A DNA stretch of 40,680 bases, from contig JBDIBB010000025.1 of the NCBI GenBank assembly GCA_039812685.1, positions 1 through 40,680 of the forward strand. Reading direction: 5' to 3'. Within the stretch, counting starts at the first letter, position 1. Every line of letters begins with the position of its first letter. The notes beneath the pieces are model-generated. The model saw nothing but the letters and a program-made list of their open reading frames with translations. It was not told the origin of the DNA and did no database searches. The stretch comes from JBDIBB01 sp039812685 (GTDB lineage Bacteria > Acidobacteriota > Vicinamibacteria > Vicinamibacterales > JAFNAJ01). The position numbers were made by a program, and so were the translations under genes. Positions 8,427-16,939 of this stretch are shown in pieces.

Positions 8427-9833
8427 TCAGCGCCCCCGGTTCGCCCCCGGCTCGACCGGCAGCCGCTCGGGCAACTCGGCCACCACGTAGGCCATGACGG
8501 CCATCGCGGCCACACTGCGCGCGACGTCGTGTGAATCGAGCCTGTCGATCGTATCGGCCGGCGAGTGGTGGTAGACGAAGTAGCGCGAGCCGTCGACCTC
8601 GAGCGACATGCTGGGGATTCCGGCGGCCTGGACGCTGGGACCGATGTCCGCACCGCTGCCCGTCGGGCCGATGCGCGTGGCGTCGAAGCCCTCGAGCAGC
8701 GACGCGATGCGCGTGACGATCTCCCGCGCCCGGGGGCTGCCGGTGAAGCCGAACCCGAGGGGCCGGAACACCCCGGCATCGGATTCGATCATCAGGACGT
8801 GCCGGTCGAGCGCTTCGCGGTGCCGGTCGCGATACGCCGTCCCGCCGCGCAGTCCGTTCTCCTCGTTGGTGTAGAGCACCGCGCGCACCGTTCGGCGGGG
8901 ACGCAGGTTCAGCTTCGCCATCAGCCGCACCGCCTCCCAGGCCGCGATGGCGCCGCCGCCATCGTCCATCGCGCCGGTGCCGACGTCCCACGAGTCGAAG
9001 TGGCCGCTGACGACAACGATTTCCTCGGGGCGCTCGCGGCCCACGATCTCGCCGATCACGTTGGCCGACGCCACGTCGGGCAGGGTGTGCGCCTCCATCT
9101 TCAGCCGCAGGCGGAGACGCTGGCCACGGGCCTGCATGCGCGCCAGTTGCTGCGCGTCCTCGACCGCCAGGGCCGCGGCCGGAATCGCCGGCACGCCGTC
9201 GTCGTAGTGTGTCTGCCCGGTGTGTGGGGTCCGCAGGCCGACGGGCCCGACCGATCGCAGCAGCATCGCGACGGCGCCGTGCCGGGCGGCACGCGAGGGG
9301 CCGTTGCTCCGGTACTGCACCGTCTCGCCGTAGCTCGTGTAGGGCACGTTGAAGACGACGATGCGTCCCTTGATCTCCGTGGCGCGCCGATCGAGTTCGT
9401 CGAAGCTCGAGACGACGATCGCCTCGGCTTCCAGGCCTTCCGGCGGGGTCCCGACCGATCCGCCGAGCCCGAGCATCATCAGCGGGCGGACGACGGGATC
9501 GAGGATCTCGACGCTCTCGCGGCCCCGCACCCAGCGCGGCACCATCACCGGTTCGGCCCGCACCTGCTCCAGGCCGTCGGCCTTCATCGTGGCCTCGGCC
9601 CACGCAATGGCGGCTTCGAGGTTCGGCGTGCCGCTCAGCCGGGGACCGAAGGTGTCGGTCAGGAACGCGAGGCGCTCCCAGGCCGCCGTGTCGGCGAAGG
9701 CGGCGCCAATCAGGCGCGAGGCCGGCTCACGGTACGCGTCGAGCCAGTCTCGAGACGGCTGCGAACGCAGGGGAACCACGGCGCAAAGGACCAGGGCGAG
9801 CAGGATCGCGATGGCGGTGCGGGGTCGGGTCAT
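8427..9833 (-). CDS. Secreted M28 metallopeptidase, carboxypeptidase Q-like
   Basis: 468 residues with a signal peptide (hydrophobic 8-24). It is a zinc-dependent exopeptidase of the M28 family, closest in layout to carboxypeptidase Q/PGCP: an inserted PA domain (about 130-250), then the metal site. Visible ligands and catalytic residues include H278 and D280 in SGHFDSWDVG, the bridging D in GAMDDGGG (290/291), the Glu pair in TNEENG, the Asp in ESDAG and the His pair in VYHHSPADT. It probably trims peptides in the periplasm or outside. It lies 65 nt downstream of rsgA on the same strand and ends 3 nt from the convergent pseudokinase gene. Confidence 0.9.
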   Translation of the reverse strand: MTRPRTAIAILLALVLCAVVPLRSQPSRDWLDAYREPASRLIGAAFADTAAWERLAFLTDTFGPRLSGTPNLEAAIAWAEATMKADGLEQVRAEPVMVPRWVRGRESVEILDPVVRPLMMLGLGGSVGTPPEGLEAEAIVVSSFDELDRRATEIKGRIVVFNVPYTSYGETVQYRSNGPSRAARHGAVAMLLRSVGPVGLRTPHTGQTHYDDGVPAIPAAALAVEDAQQLARMQARGQRLRLRLKMEAHTLPDVASANVIGEIVGRERPEEIVVVSGHFDSWDVGTGAMDDGGGAIAAWEAVRLMAKLNLRPRRTVRAVLYTNEENGLRGGTAYRDRHREALDRHVLMIESDAGVFRPLGFGFTGSPRAREIVTRIASLLEGFDATRIGPTGSGADIGPSVQAAGIPSMSLEVDGSRYFVYHHSPADTIDRLDSHDVARSVAAMAVMAYVVAELPERLPVEPGANRGR

Positions 9834-9898
9834 GGCTGATCTCGATGTGGAGTGTCCGGGCGGTCGGGTCGCCGTGCGGGCGCCGCAGGCTTCTCACG

Positions 9899-10975
9899 TC
9901 AGAACCGCCTCGAGGTGACGCGACGGATGTTCTTGTGGAGGATCTTCTGCTCGCGCTTCTTCTCCGAGGCGGCGCGCTCGTCGATCTTCGTTTCGAGGTT
10001 CCGCAGTTCGCGCCGCAGTCGATGGAAGCTGGCGAGCCGATCGGCCGGCAGCCGGCCGTCGGCCACTGCCGCTTTCACGGCGCAGCGCGGCTCGCTGTCG
10101 TGCAGGCAGTCGCGGAACCCGCAGCCGTGCGCCAGCGTTTCGATGTCCTCGAACGCCTCGTCGAGCGCGGACTCCGACTCCCACAGCGACAGTTCGCGCA
10201 TGCCGGGCGTGTCGATGAGCAACGCCCCCTGCGGCAGCGGCACGAGCTCGCGATGCGTCGTCGTATGGCGGCCGCGGCTGTCGTGGGCGCGCACCGCGCG
10301 CGTGCGCTGCCGATCGTGGCCGAGCAGCACGTTGATCAGCGTGCTCTTGCCCACGCCCGACGATCCCAGCAGCGCGATGGTGCGGCCGCGCACGAGGTAG
10401 GGCCCAATCGCGTCGAGCCCCTCGCGCGTGAGCGAACTGATCGCGTGGACGGGCGCGCCGGCGGCCGCGCGCGCGACCTCATCGAGCACCGCCGGCAGAT
10501 TGGGACAGAGGTCCGACTTGTTGAGCACGAGCACCGGCCGCGCGCCGCCCTCCCGCGCGGTGACGAGGTAGCGCTCGATGCGCCTGAGGCTGAAGTCGCG
10601 ATCGAGCCCGCTCACGAGGAACACGAGGTCGATGTTGGCTGCCACCACCTGCTCGGCGGTGACGTCTCCGGCTGCCTTGCGCGAGAAGCGGCTGGTGCGG
10701 GGCAGCACCGCGTGGATCGTGGCCCGCGTGTGCCCGTGCGCCCGCTCGAGCGCCACCCAGTCGCCGACGGCCGGGTACTCCTGACGCGCGGTCGCGCGGT
10801 GGCGGAAGCGGCCTGCCACGTGCGCGAGCGGCTCGTCCCCGCCCGTGTACACCCGGTAGATGTGCTGGTGCTCCAGCGCGACCCGTGCGGGGATCAGGGC
10901 CTCCTGCGCGAACGGCTCGAACCGCGCGGCCCACGCCGCGGTCCACCCGAGCGACTCGAGGTCAGGCGTGCGCAT
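9899..10975 (-). CDS. rsgA: Ribosome small-subunit GTPase RsgA
   Basis: Circularly permuted GTPase that acts late in 30S subunit maturation, 358 residues. An N-terminal OB-fold region is followed by the permuted G motifs: G4 NKSD, then G1 LLGSSGVGKST (about 202-212), then G3 DTPGM. The C-terminal zinc finger CGFRDCLHDSEPRC (about 283-296) is intact. A basic C-terminal tail rich in Lys/Arg follows. The frame is open for 94 codons upstream of ATG 10975, but that stretch is Cys/Arg/Pro-rich and unlike the family, so 10975 is the better start. No strong SD is seen. Confidence 0.93.
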   Translation of the reverse strand: MRTPDLESLGWTAAWAARFEPFAQEALIPARVALEHQHIYRVYTGGDEPLAHVAGRFRHRATARQEYPAVGDWVALERAHGHTRATIHAVLPRTSRFSRKAAGDVTAEQVVAANIDLVFLVSGLDRDFSLRRIERYLVTAREGGARPVLVLNKSDLCPNLPAVLDEVARAAAGAPVHAISSLTREGLDAIGPYLVRGRTIALLGSSGVGKSTLINVLLGHDRQRTRAVRAHDSRGRHTTTHRELVPLPQGALLIDTPGMRELSLWESESALDEAFEDIETLAHGCGFRDCLHDSEPRCAVKAAVADGRLPADRLASFHRLRRELRNLETKIDERAASEKKREQKILHKNIRRVTSRRF

Positions 10976-11358
10976 GCGCGGGTGGACAGACGCTCCGGAG
11001 GTTCGCCTCCACGCCGGTGCGGGAGGACACGGCGGGCGCCGCGATGAAGGCGTGCAGCGCCAGCGGCCGCGCCGCCCGAACATGTCGGATGTCGATCCGG
11101 CCGACAACGGCACGGTCAGGGCCGGGTGTGCGGGCAGGCAGCACGCGTGACATGGGCTACAGCAGTATCGACGATGAAGGCCGGCTCGACCAACCCGGCG
11201 TATCGCGACGGTCTGTGCCGTGACGGCAGGGGAGGCGGCGCTCATGGTCACGGCCACCGGTGTCGTGGAGGGCGGCCGACGCGCGATTGGGGTGAGCGGC
11301 GCGGGACGGGTGCGTGCCCGGCCCGTCGTTCGCCGGCGGCCGCGCTATGCTACGGCAC
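10976..11358. other. Divergent intergenic region, rsgA / sigma factor
   Basis: 383 nt without a convincing gene. It holds a small hairpin (10997-11001 with 11006-11010, GGAGG/CCTCC around TTCG) close upstream of rsgA, and the -10 of the sigma-factor promoter at its right end. No strong rsgA promoter could be picked; GATACT on the minus strand near 11169 is only a weak candidate. Confidence 0.4.
11346..11351 (+). promoter_or_regulatory. Sigma-factor gene -10 box, predicted leaderless
   Basis: TATGCT lies 7 nt before the GTG at 11359, placing the transcription start at or next to the start codon. The in-frame ATG at 11347 falls inside this -10, so it cannot be the start if this promoter is used. 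No clear -35 box is visible. Confidence 0.4.
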
Positions 11359-11943
11359 GTGAGCCACCGGCCGTCGAACCCGCATCTCGCGCAACTGCCG
11401 TCCGCGTCGCGCGCGGGCCATGCTCCCGCCCTCGACGAGATGCTGCCGCTGGTCTACGCGGAACTCCGCCGGCTGGCGGGAGCGTACCTCAGGCGGGAGC
11501 GACCCGGGCAGACGCTGCAGGCCACGGCGCTCGTCCACGAAGCCTACGTGCGGCTGATGCGCGAGCATCACGTGTCGTGGGAGAACCGCGCGCACTTCTG
11601 CGCGATTGCCGCGAACTCGATGCGGCAGATCCTCGTGGAGCGCGCGCGCGCGCGGCGCACGGCGAAGCGGGGCGGCGGCGCGCAGCGCGTGTCGCTGGCC
11701 GACGCGATGATTGGCGCCGCGGCCGGCGCCGGCGTGGAGGTGGAGGCGCTGCACGAGGCGCTCGAACGGCTGGCGGCCGTCGATCCCGATCGCGCGCGGC
11801 TCGTGGAACTGAGGTACTTCGGTGGGCTCACCATCGAAGAAGCCGCCGAGGTGCTCGGCCAGTCGCCGGCCACCGTGAAGCGCCGTTGGACGCTGGCGAG
11901 GGCGTGGCTGGCGCGGGAACTGACCGGCGAGGCGCCGCGGTGA
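11359..11943 (+). CDS. ECF sigma factor, TIGR02999 type
   Basis: 194-residue RNA polymerase sigma factor of the ECF class, closest to the TIGR02999/Sigma70_ECF group common in Acidobacteria and Planctomycetes. Region 2 covers the strings LVYAELRRLAGAYLRRER and ATALVHEAYVRLM. Region 4 is the helix-turn-helix LRYFGGLTIEEAAEVLGQ with SPATVKRRWTLARAWL. GTG 11359 is preferred over two upstream ATGs because of the -10 position and because similarity begins after it. The stop overlaps the start of the kinase gene by 4 nt, so the two are translationally coupled and probably one signalling unit. No anti-sigma factor of the usual kind is adjacent. Confidence 0.9.
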   Translation: MSHRPSNPHLAQLPSASRAGHAPALDEMLPLVYAELRRLAGAYLRRERPGQTLQATALVHEAYVRLMREHHVSWENRAHFCAIAANSMRQILVERARARRTAKRGGGAQRVSLADAMIGAAAGAGVEVEALHEALERLAAVDPDRARLVELRYFGGLTIEEAAEVLGQSPATVKRRWTLARAWLARELTGEAPR

Positions 11944-13442
11944 CGCCCGAACGCTGGAAGCGTATCAGCGGCGTCTTCGCCGAGGCGCTGGCACTCGACC
12001 CCGACGCCCGTCCCGCGTTCCTCGAGGTGGCATGCCGCGAGCACCCTGAGGATCTGTCGCTGATCGGCCAGTTGCTCTCCCGGGACCTGGCGCAACCACA
12101 CCTGCTCGAAGGCCACGAACTGCTCGCGCCGCTGCAGGCGCCCACCCCACCGGGCACGCTGGTGGGGCGGCGCCTCGGCGCCTACGAGGTCATCGCCGAG
12201 ATCGGCCGCGGCGGCATGGGCGTCGTCTACCTGGCCACCGACACCCGGCTGGGACGGCTCGTGGCGTTGAAGGCGCTGCCGGTGGCCCTGGCTGGAGATC
12301 CCGCCCGTCGCGAGCGGCTGCGGCACGAGGCGCGCGCCGCCGCGGCGCTCTCACATCCCAACATCGCCGCGATCCATGCGCTCGAGGAGACCGACGATGC
12401 CGTCTATCTGGTGTCGGAGTTCGTGCGGGGGCGGTCGCTGCGGCAGGCGCTCGACGGCAGCCTCCTTCCGGCGCCGGAGGCGATGGCCGTCCTGCGGGGC
12501 GTGGCCGAGGCGCTGGCCGCCGCGCACGCGGCCGGCATCGTCCATCGCGATCTGAAGCCGGAGAACGTGCTCCTGACCGAGTCGGGCGGTGTGAAGCTCG
12601 TGGACTTCGGCCTCGCCAGGTTCCTCCGGCCGCCAGGCGACGACCAGACGCGCTCGCAGCTGACCAGATCGGGCATGGTGCTCGGCACGCCCGGCTACAT
12701 GGCGCCCGAGCAGGTACGCGGTGAGCCGGCCGACGCTCGCGCGGACGTGTTCGCCTGGGGTGCGCTGGCGTTCGAGGTGGTCACCGGCAAGCCGGCGTTC
12801 GGGGCCCGGGCGGCAACCGCGGCGCTGGCACGGATCCTCGAGGCCGAGGTGGACCTCTCGCCGGTGCGCGCGCGCGGCTTCCACGTCCTCGCGCCGGTGA
12901 TCGACCGATGCCTGCAGAAAGCGCCATCGGCACGCTACCCGTCGGCGTCGGCGATCGTCTGGGAGTTGACTGTGGGAGATCGCCCGGCAACGCATCCGCC
13001 GGACCGCGACGCCGGGCCCGGTCGGGACGCGGCGCCGGGCCCGCTGCGGTGGTGGCGCATCCACCAGGCCAGCGTGGCGGTGACGTGCGCGGTGGCGCTG
13101 TGGCCGGTGTGGACCGTGCGCACCCTCGGGCCGTGGGCGCGCGCGGTGTTCTTCGTCGCGCTCGCCGCGGCGGTGGTCGTCGTGTCGCTGCGGTTGAACC
13201 TCTGGTTTCTCTCGACCTTCCACCTTCGGGCGCTGGCCGAGCAGCGACGGCGCTGGCGTCGCCTCGGGCTCGCCGCCGATGTCGTCTTCTCGCTGGCCCT
13301 CGGCGCCGCGGCCTGGGTGGCCTCCTCCGGGTCGATGGCGCTCGCCGCGCTGCTGGTGACGATGGGGCTGGCGCTGCTCGTCGCGGCGCTGGTCATCGAG
13401 CCGGCCACCGCGCGAGAGGCGTTTCGCGACGACGACGCCTGA
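11940..13442 (+). CDS. Membrane Ser/Thr protein kinase coupled to the sigma factor
   Basis: 500 residues from a GTG that overlaps the sigma-factor stop (GTGA). Residues 1-75 form a helical region typical of acidobacterial kinases (TPERWKRISGVFAEAL). The kinase domain (about 80-345) has all catalytic motifs: the loop GRGGMGVVY, the Lys in VALKAL, HRDLKPEN (about 202-209), DFG (about 222) and the APE motif in GYMAPEQ. The C-terminus carries about four membrane segments (about 377-485) and no sensor domain of a recognised type. A plausible role is phosphorylation controlling the partner ECF sigma factor, but this is inferred from coupling alone. Confidence 0.9.
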   Translation: MTPERWKRISGVFAEALALDPDARPAFLEVACREHPEDLSLIGQLLSRDLAQPHLLEGHELLAPLQAPTPPGTLVGRRLGAYEVIAEIGRGGMGVVYLATDTRLGRLVALKALPVALAGDPARRERLRHEARAAAALSHPNIAAIHALEETDDAVYLVSEFVRGRSLRQALDGSLLPAPEAMAVLRGVAEALAAAHAAGIVHRDLKPENVLLTESGGVKLVDFGLARFLRPPGDDQTRSQLTRSGMVLGTPGYMAPEQVRGEPADARADVFAWGALAFEVVTGKPAFGARAATAALARILEAEVDLSPVRARGFHVLAPVIDRCLQKAPSARYPSASAIVWELTVGDRPATHPPDRDAGPGRDAAPGPLRWWRIHQASVAVTCAVALWPVWTVRTLGPWARAVFFVALAAAVVVVSLRLNLWFLSTFHLRALAEQRRRWRRLGLAADVVFSLALGAAAWVASSGSMALAALLVTMGLALLVAALVIEPATAREAFRDDDA

Positions 13443-13443
13443 T

Positions 13444-13480
13444 GCGGGCGGGCGCGGAGCATCCGCGGCCCCCGTCGCCC
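13444..13480. terminator. Nested hairpin in the convergent kinase / peptidase gap
   Basis: CGCGGA-GCA-TCCGCG (13453-13467) sits inside a wider GCGGGCG/CGCCCGC pairing (13444-13450 with 13474-13480). It occupies the 51-nt gap between two convergent genes and could act in both directions, but no T tract is present. Confidence 0.3.
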
Positions 13481-13493
13481 GCGCCACGGGCTG

Positions 13494-16400
13494 CTATCGT
13501 TCCACGACGGTGACGCGGGCGGTTTGCCGGGCGTCTCCGCGCGCGAACACTACCTCGACTTCCTGCCCGGCCGACAGGGTCCGCAGCACGGCCGAGAACT
13601 CGGCGAGCGAGCCCACCGGCCTGCCGTCCAGCTTCTCCACCACGTCGCCCGCGCGCAGGCCGGCGTGTTCGGCCGGGGAGCCGGGCGAGACGCCTGAGAG
13701 CTTCACGCCGGGCCCCTGGAACTCGAAGTCGGGTACGGCCCCGAACGTCACACGGCGTGCGCCCGGCTGGGCCGGGCCCGCCGCCGGTGGAGCCCCCGTC
13801 GTCGCGCCGGCGCCGGCGATGGTGATCGTCATCGGCTCCGCGCGGCTGGCGAGGTAGCCAACCGCCTCCTTCACCAGCGTCGCCACCTTCACGAGGCCAT
13901 CGACGTCGATCCGGTCGGCGGTGTCGCCGGGCCGGTGATAGTCCTCATGGGGTCCGGTGAAGATCTGCACGCCGGGGATGCCGCGCTCGATGAACGCCCG
14001 CTGGTCGGAGGCTTCGAAGTTACCGGGAATCGCGGTGCTCTCGACGCCCGTCACGAAGGTGCCGCCGCGGAAGATGTGCGGCCACTCGGCGGCCGTGCCG
14101 GCGCCCAGCACCTGCACCTTGCCGCTGCGCAGGCGGCCCACGGTGTCGAGGTTGATGATGCCCACGGCCCGGTCGATGGGCATCGGTGACGGGTGGTCGA
14201 CGAAATGCCGTGCGCCGGCGAGCCCTGCTTCCTCTCCAGAGAAGGCGATGAACAGGATCGGGCGCTGCGGCTTCTCGCCGGCGGCGAAGGCCCTGGCCAT
14301 CTCGAGCATCACGGCCACGCCGCTGGCGTTGTCGTCGGCGCCCGGGTGCAGTTGGCCGGCGTCGCCGGCGTGCGCGTCGGGCCAGCCGCGGCCGAGGTGA
14401 TCGTAGTGCGCCGAGACGATGAGCGGCGCCTGCGCGAGCTCCGGCTTCGTTCCGCGGATGACGCCGACGAGGTTCACCGCGTCGGCCGGCCCGCCGCCAG
14501 GCCCCTGCGCGATGGTGAACGGCTGCGCGTAGCCGCTGGTGCCGCCCGGCTCGAGACCGATGGCCTTGAAGCGCGCCGTGATGTACTCGGCGGCGGCATC
14601 GAGCCCCTTCGTGCCGATGCCGCGTCCTTCGCGCTCGGGCGCGGCGAGGAACGCGACGTGGTCGCGCAGCGCGGCAGAGGAGAAGGCGGGCGGCAGATCC
14701 ACGAGCGCCTTGCGGGTGGCGAAGGCCGGTGGCGCCATCGCCGTGGAGCGATCGGCCGCCTCGCGCAGATCGACCCGCATCGGTGAGTCCAGCGGCGCCC
14801 ACTCGCCCTTGAGGGTGTTCACCGTGTCGCCACCCTCGAACCCCAGGTACGAATAGCGCCCGTAGTGCGGCAGCTTGCGCGCCAGCCCCTCGTAGGCGGC
14901 GCGGGGGTCGACGGCGATCCATCCCACCGCCTTGGCTGGGTTCGCCGGATGACGCACGACGACGACGCCGCTGTGGCCGGCGAGCGACAGCGGTTCGCCG
15001 GCGAAGGTCCATGCCGTGTCGGTGGCCTGGAACCGCGTCTCGTGCCGTGTGGCGGCGCGGGCGAGGCGATTGGTCCGGCCCAGGAGCCACACGCTGCGGT
15101 CGGCTGGCAGGTCCGTGATCTCGTCGTCGCCGACCATGCGGATCTCGTTGCCGGGCGAGTCCCAGGCCTTGAGCACCTCGCGGAAGCGAGCCGCTTCCTC
15201 CGGCGCGTCGCTCGGCAGCACCGCGGTGACCTGGGCCTCGCCGAAGAGCATGCTGAGCGCGGGCGGCGTCTCGCGGGGATCGAGGCGGCGGAACACGTCG
15301 AACTCGGGATCGACGTGCAGGGCCAGCGGCGCCGCCTCGCTCTCGATTCGGAACGGGATGCGTCGCGCGGCGGCGGCCACGGCGCGGACCGGCGCGCCGG
15401 CGGTCTGCACCACCAGCGGCACGTCGAAGCGGTAGGGCTCGCCGGACTGCGTCTGCACGAGCTCGCCCGAGGTGACGTAGCGCGCGCCATCGTGCGTCAC
15501 CGTCACGTGCTCGACGGCGAAGACCGGCGCGCCCTCGCGGTCGACCCAGTCGCCGAAGAAGTCGGTCAGCGGCGCGCCGGCGGCGGCCTCGGCGGTGCGA
15601 CGGAAGTCGCTGAAGGAGGCCACCGTGCCGCGGTGCTCGCGATAGAAGCGCTGCAGGAACTGCGTGAACCTCTGGTCGCCGAGGCGCAGGCGCAGCATGT
15701 GGGTCCCCATCATCATCTTCCCGTAGCCCACCGCTTCGGTGGCGGCGCTGTGACGGCTGCGGAACGCGGTGAGCGGGAAGTCGCGGCCCGTCGTGACGTA
15801 GTCGCGGTATTTCTGGAGCGTGCCGCGCCGGTAGGTGGCGGCGGCGCCGCGCTGTTCCTGGATCAGGTGGTCGGCGAGGTAGGCCGTGAAGCCCTCGCAC
15901 CAGTTGCCCGTGCCGTAGTCGACGAACACGCCGTTGCCCCACCAGTTGTGCAGGATCTCGTGCGGATAGGAACTGGTGAGGATGAACGGGAACCGGATCA
16001 CGCTGGACCCGAGCAGCGTGAAGGACGGCATCCCGTAGCCGGTCTCCCAGAAGTTCTCGACCAGCGCGAACTTCGAGTACGGATACGGCCCGATCAGCTG
16101 GCGATACATGTTCAGGTATTGCGAGGTGGCGTCGAGGTACTTGCGTGCGAGCGTCTCGTCGGCCTCGCGCAGGTAGACCAGCGCCTCGACCGCGCCGGCC
16201 TGCTCGCGCCATTGCCGGAGCGGGCCGCCGACCAGGTAGATCTCGTCCATCGGATCCGGCGACTGCCACCGGGCGACGCCGTCCTGGTCCCGCGACGTGC
16301 CGGTCCCCTGGCTGATCGCGTGCCAGCCCTCGGGCAGCCTCGCCTCGATGGAGAACGACACCAGATCCGCGCGGAACTGCGGGTACCAGAACGTCGCGCC

Positions 16401-16862
16401 CGCCAGGTACACGCCCTCGGGGCCGACGATCCCGGGGGTTTCGCGGAAGCCGCGGGCGTACTCCTCCTCCTGCGCCGCCAGTGGCGTGTTCACGACACCC
16501 TCGTAGCGGAGCACGAGGCGATGGTCGGCTGGCGCCGCGGCCAGCCGGTAGCGCTTCACGCGCGCCGCGTCGAGCGCGCCGCTGCCGCCGTTGTTGCCGA
16601 AGAACGGCTGGGTGTCGCCAAGCGGCACTTCCTGCACCGCCGGCGTGGCCGAGGTGATCGTCAGCGCGGCGCTGAGGAGGAACTCGGCGGGCGCGGGCGC
16701 CGTTTCGGGAAAGGCGACGGTTGCCGTCACCGCCAGTCGATGACTGGCGGGCGTGAGCGAGACGACCAGCGCATGGGTGATGCGGTCGGCCGCCTGGCCG
16801 GACGAGGGCAGGAGGACCGGCGCGGCGAGCAGCACGGCGAGCGGGAAAACGCGGGCACGCAT
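13494..16862 (-). CDS. Giant secreted M1-M28-PDZ peptidase fusion
   Basis: 1122 residues with a signal peptide (about 1-24). The first half is an M1 aminopeptidase: HEILH at 301-305 with a following Glu in NWCEGF, and 17 rather than the usual 18 residues between them. Residues about 730-1010 are a full M28 peptidase: HYDH at 819-822, GADDNASG, the Glu pair in FSGEEAG, the Asp in NLDTVG and the His in EDYHRPGDT. Residues about 1035-1120 form a PDZ domain (VSPGSPAEHAGLRAGDVVEK). Both zinc sites look complete. One polypeptide thus joins two exopeptidases and a peptide-binding module, probably for extracellular peptide breakdown. It is transcribed divergently from ppk. Confidence 0.88.
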   Translation of the reverse strand: MRARVFPLAVLLAAPVLLPSSGQAADRITHALVVSLTPASHRLAVTATVAFPETAPAPAEFLLSAALTITSATPAVQEVPLGDTQPFFGNNGGSGALDAARVKRYRLAAAPADHRLVLRYEGVVNTPLAAQEEEYARGFRETPGIVGPEGVYLAGATFWYPQFRADLVSFSIEARLPEGWHAISQGTGTSRDQDGVARWQSPDPMDEIYLVGGPLRQWREQAGAVEALVYLREADETLARKYLDATSQYLNMYRQLIGPYPYSKFALVENFWETGYGMPSFTLLGSSVIRFPFILTSSYPHEILHNWWGNGVFVDYGTGNWCEGFTAYLADHLIQEQRGAAATYRRGTLQKYRDYVTTGRDFPLTAFRSRHSAATEAVGYGKMMMGTHMLRLRLGDQRFTQFLQRFYREHRGTVASFSDFRRTAEAAAGAPLTDFFGDWVDREGAPVFAVEHVTVTHDGARYVTSGELVQTQSGEPYRFDVPLVVQTAGAPVRAVAAAARRIPFRIESEAAPLALHVDPEFDVFRRLDPRETPPALSMLFGEAQVTAVLPSDAPEEAARFREVLKAWDSPGNEIRMVGDDEITDLPADRSVWLLGRTNRLARAATRHETRFQATDTAWTFAGEPLSLAGHSGVVVVRHPANPAKAVGWIAVDPRAAYEGLARKLPHYGRYSYLGFEGGDTVNTLKGEWAPLDSPMRVDLREAADRSTAMAPPAFATRKALVDLPPAFSSAALRDHVAFLAAPEREGRGIGTKGLDAAAEYITARFKAIGLEPGGTSGYAQPFTIAQGPGGGPADAVNLVGVIRGTKPELAQAPLIVSAHYDHLGRGWPDAHAGDAGQLHPGADDNASGVAVMLEMARAFAAGEKPQRPILFIAFSGEEAGLAGARHFVDHPSPMPIDRAVGIINLDTVGRLRSGKVQVLGAGTAAEWPHIFRGGTFVTGVESTAIPGNFEASDQRAFIERGIPGVQIFTGPHEDYHRPGDTADRIDVDGLVKVATLVKEAVGYLASRAEPMTITIAGAGATTGAPPAAGPAQPGARRVTFGAVPDFEFQGPGVKLSGVSPGSPAEHAGLRAGDVVEKLDGRPVGSLAEFSAVLRTLSAGQEVEVVFARGDARQTARVTVVER

Positions 16863-16867
16863 CCCGC

Positions 16868-16904
16868 TATGATGCCATGGGCCCGCGACAAGCTCTGCTA
16901 TGAT
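16868..16904 (+). promoter_or_regulatory. ppk promoter with two tandem TATGAT boxes
   Basis: GCTATGATG occurs twice, 31 bp apart (hexamers 16868-16873 and 16899-16904). The second is an extended -10 (TGCTATGAT) and would give a leader of about 29 nt before the ppk ATG at 16940. The 16-mer 16896-16911 equals the yqgE promoter at 4693-4708. No strong -35 is seen. Confidence 0.45.
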
Positions 16905-16939
16905 GGCGGCACCGGGCCATCCATCGACTCTTCACGTCC

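Noticed and set aside
9899..11257. Longer RsgA starting at 11257
   Set aside because: The extra 94 residues are Cys/Arg/Pro-rich, unlike the family, and would cross the proposed divergent promoter region.
13492..13500. Extended -10-like TGCTATCGT on the plus strand
   Set aside because: It overlaps the stop codon of the M1-M28 gene and points into its antisense strand with no gene to serve. Probably chance.
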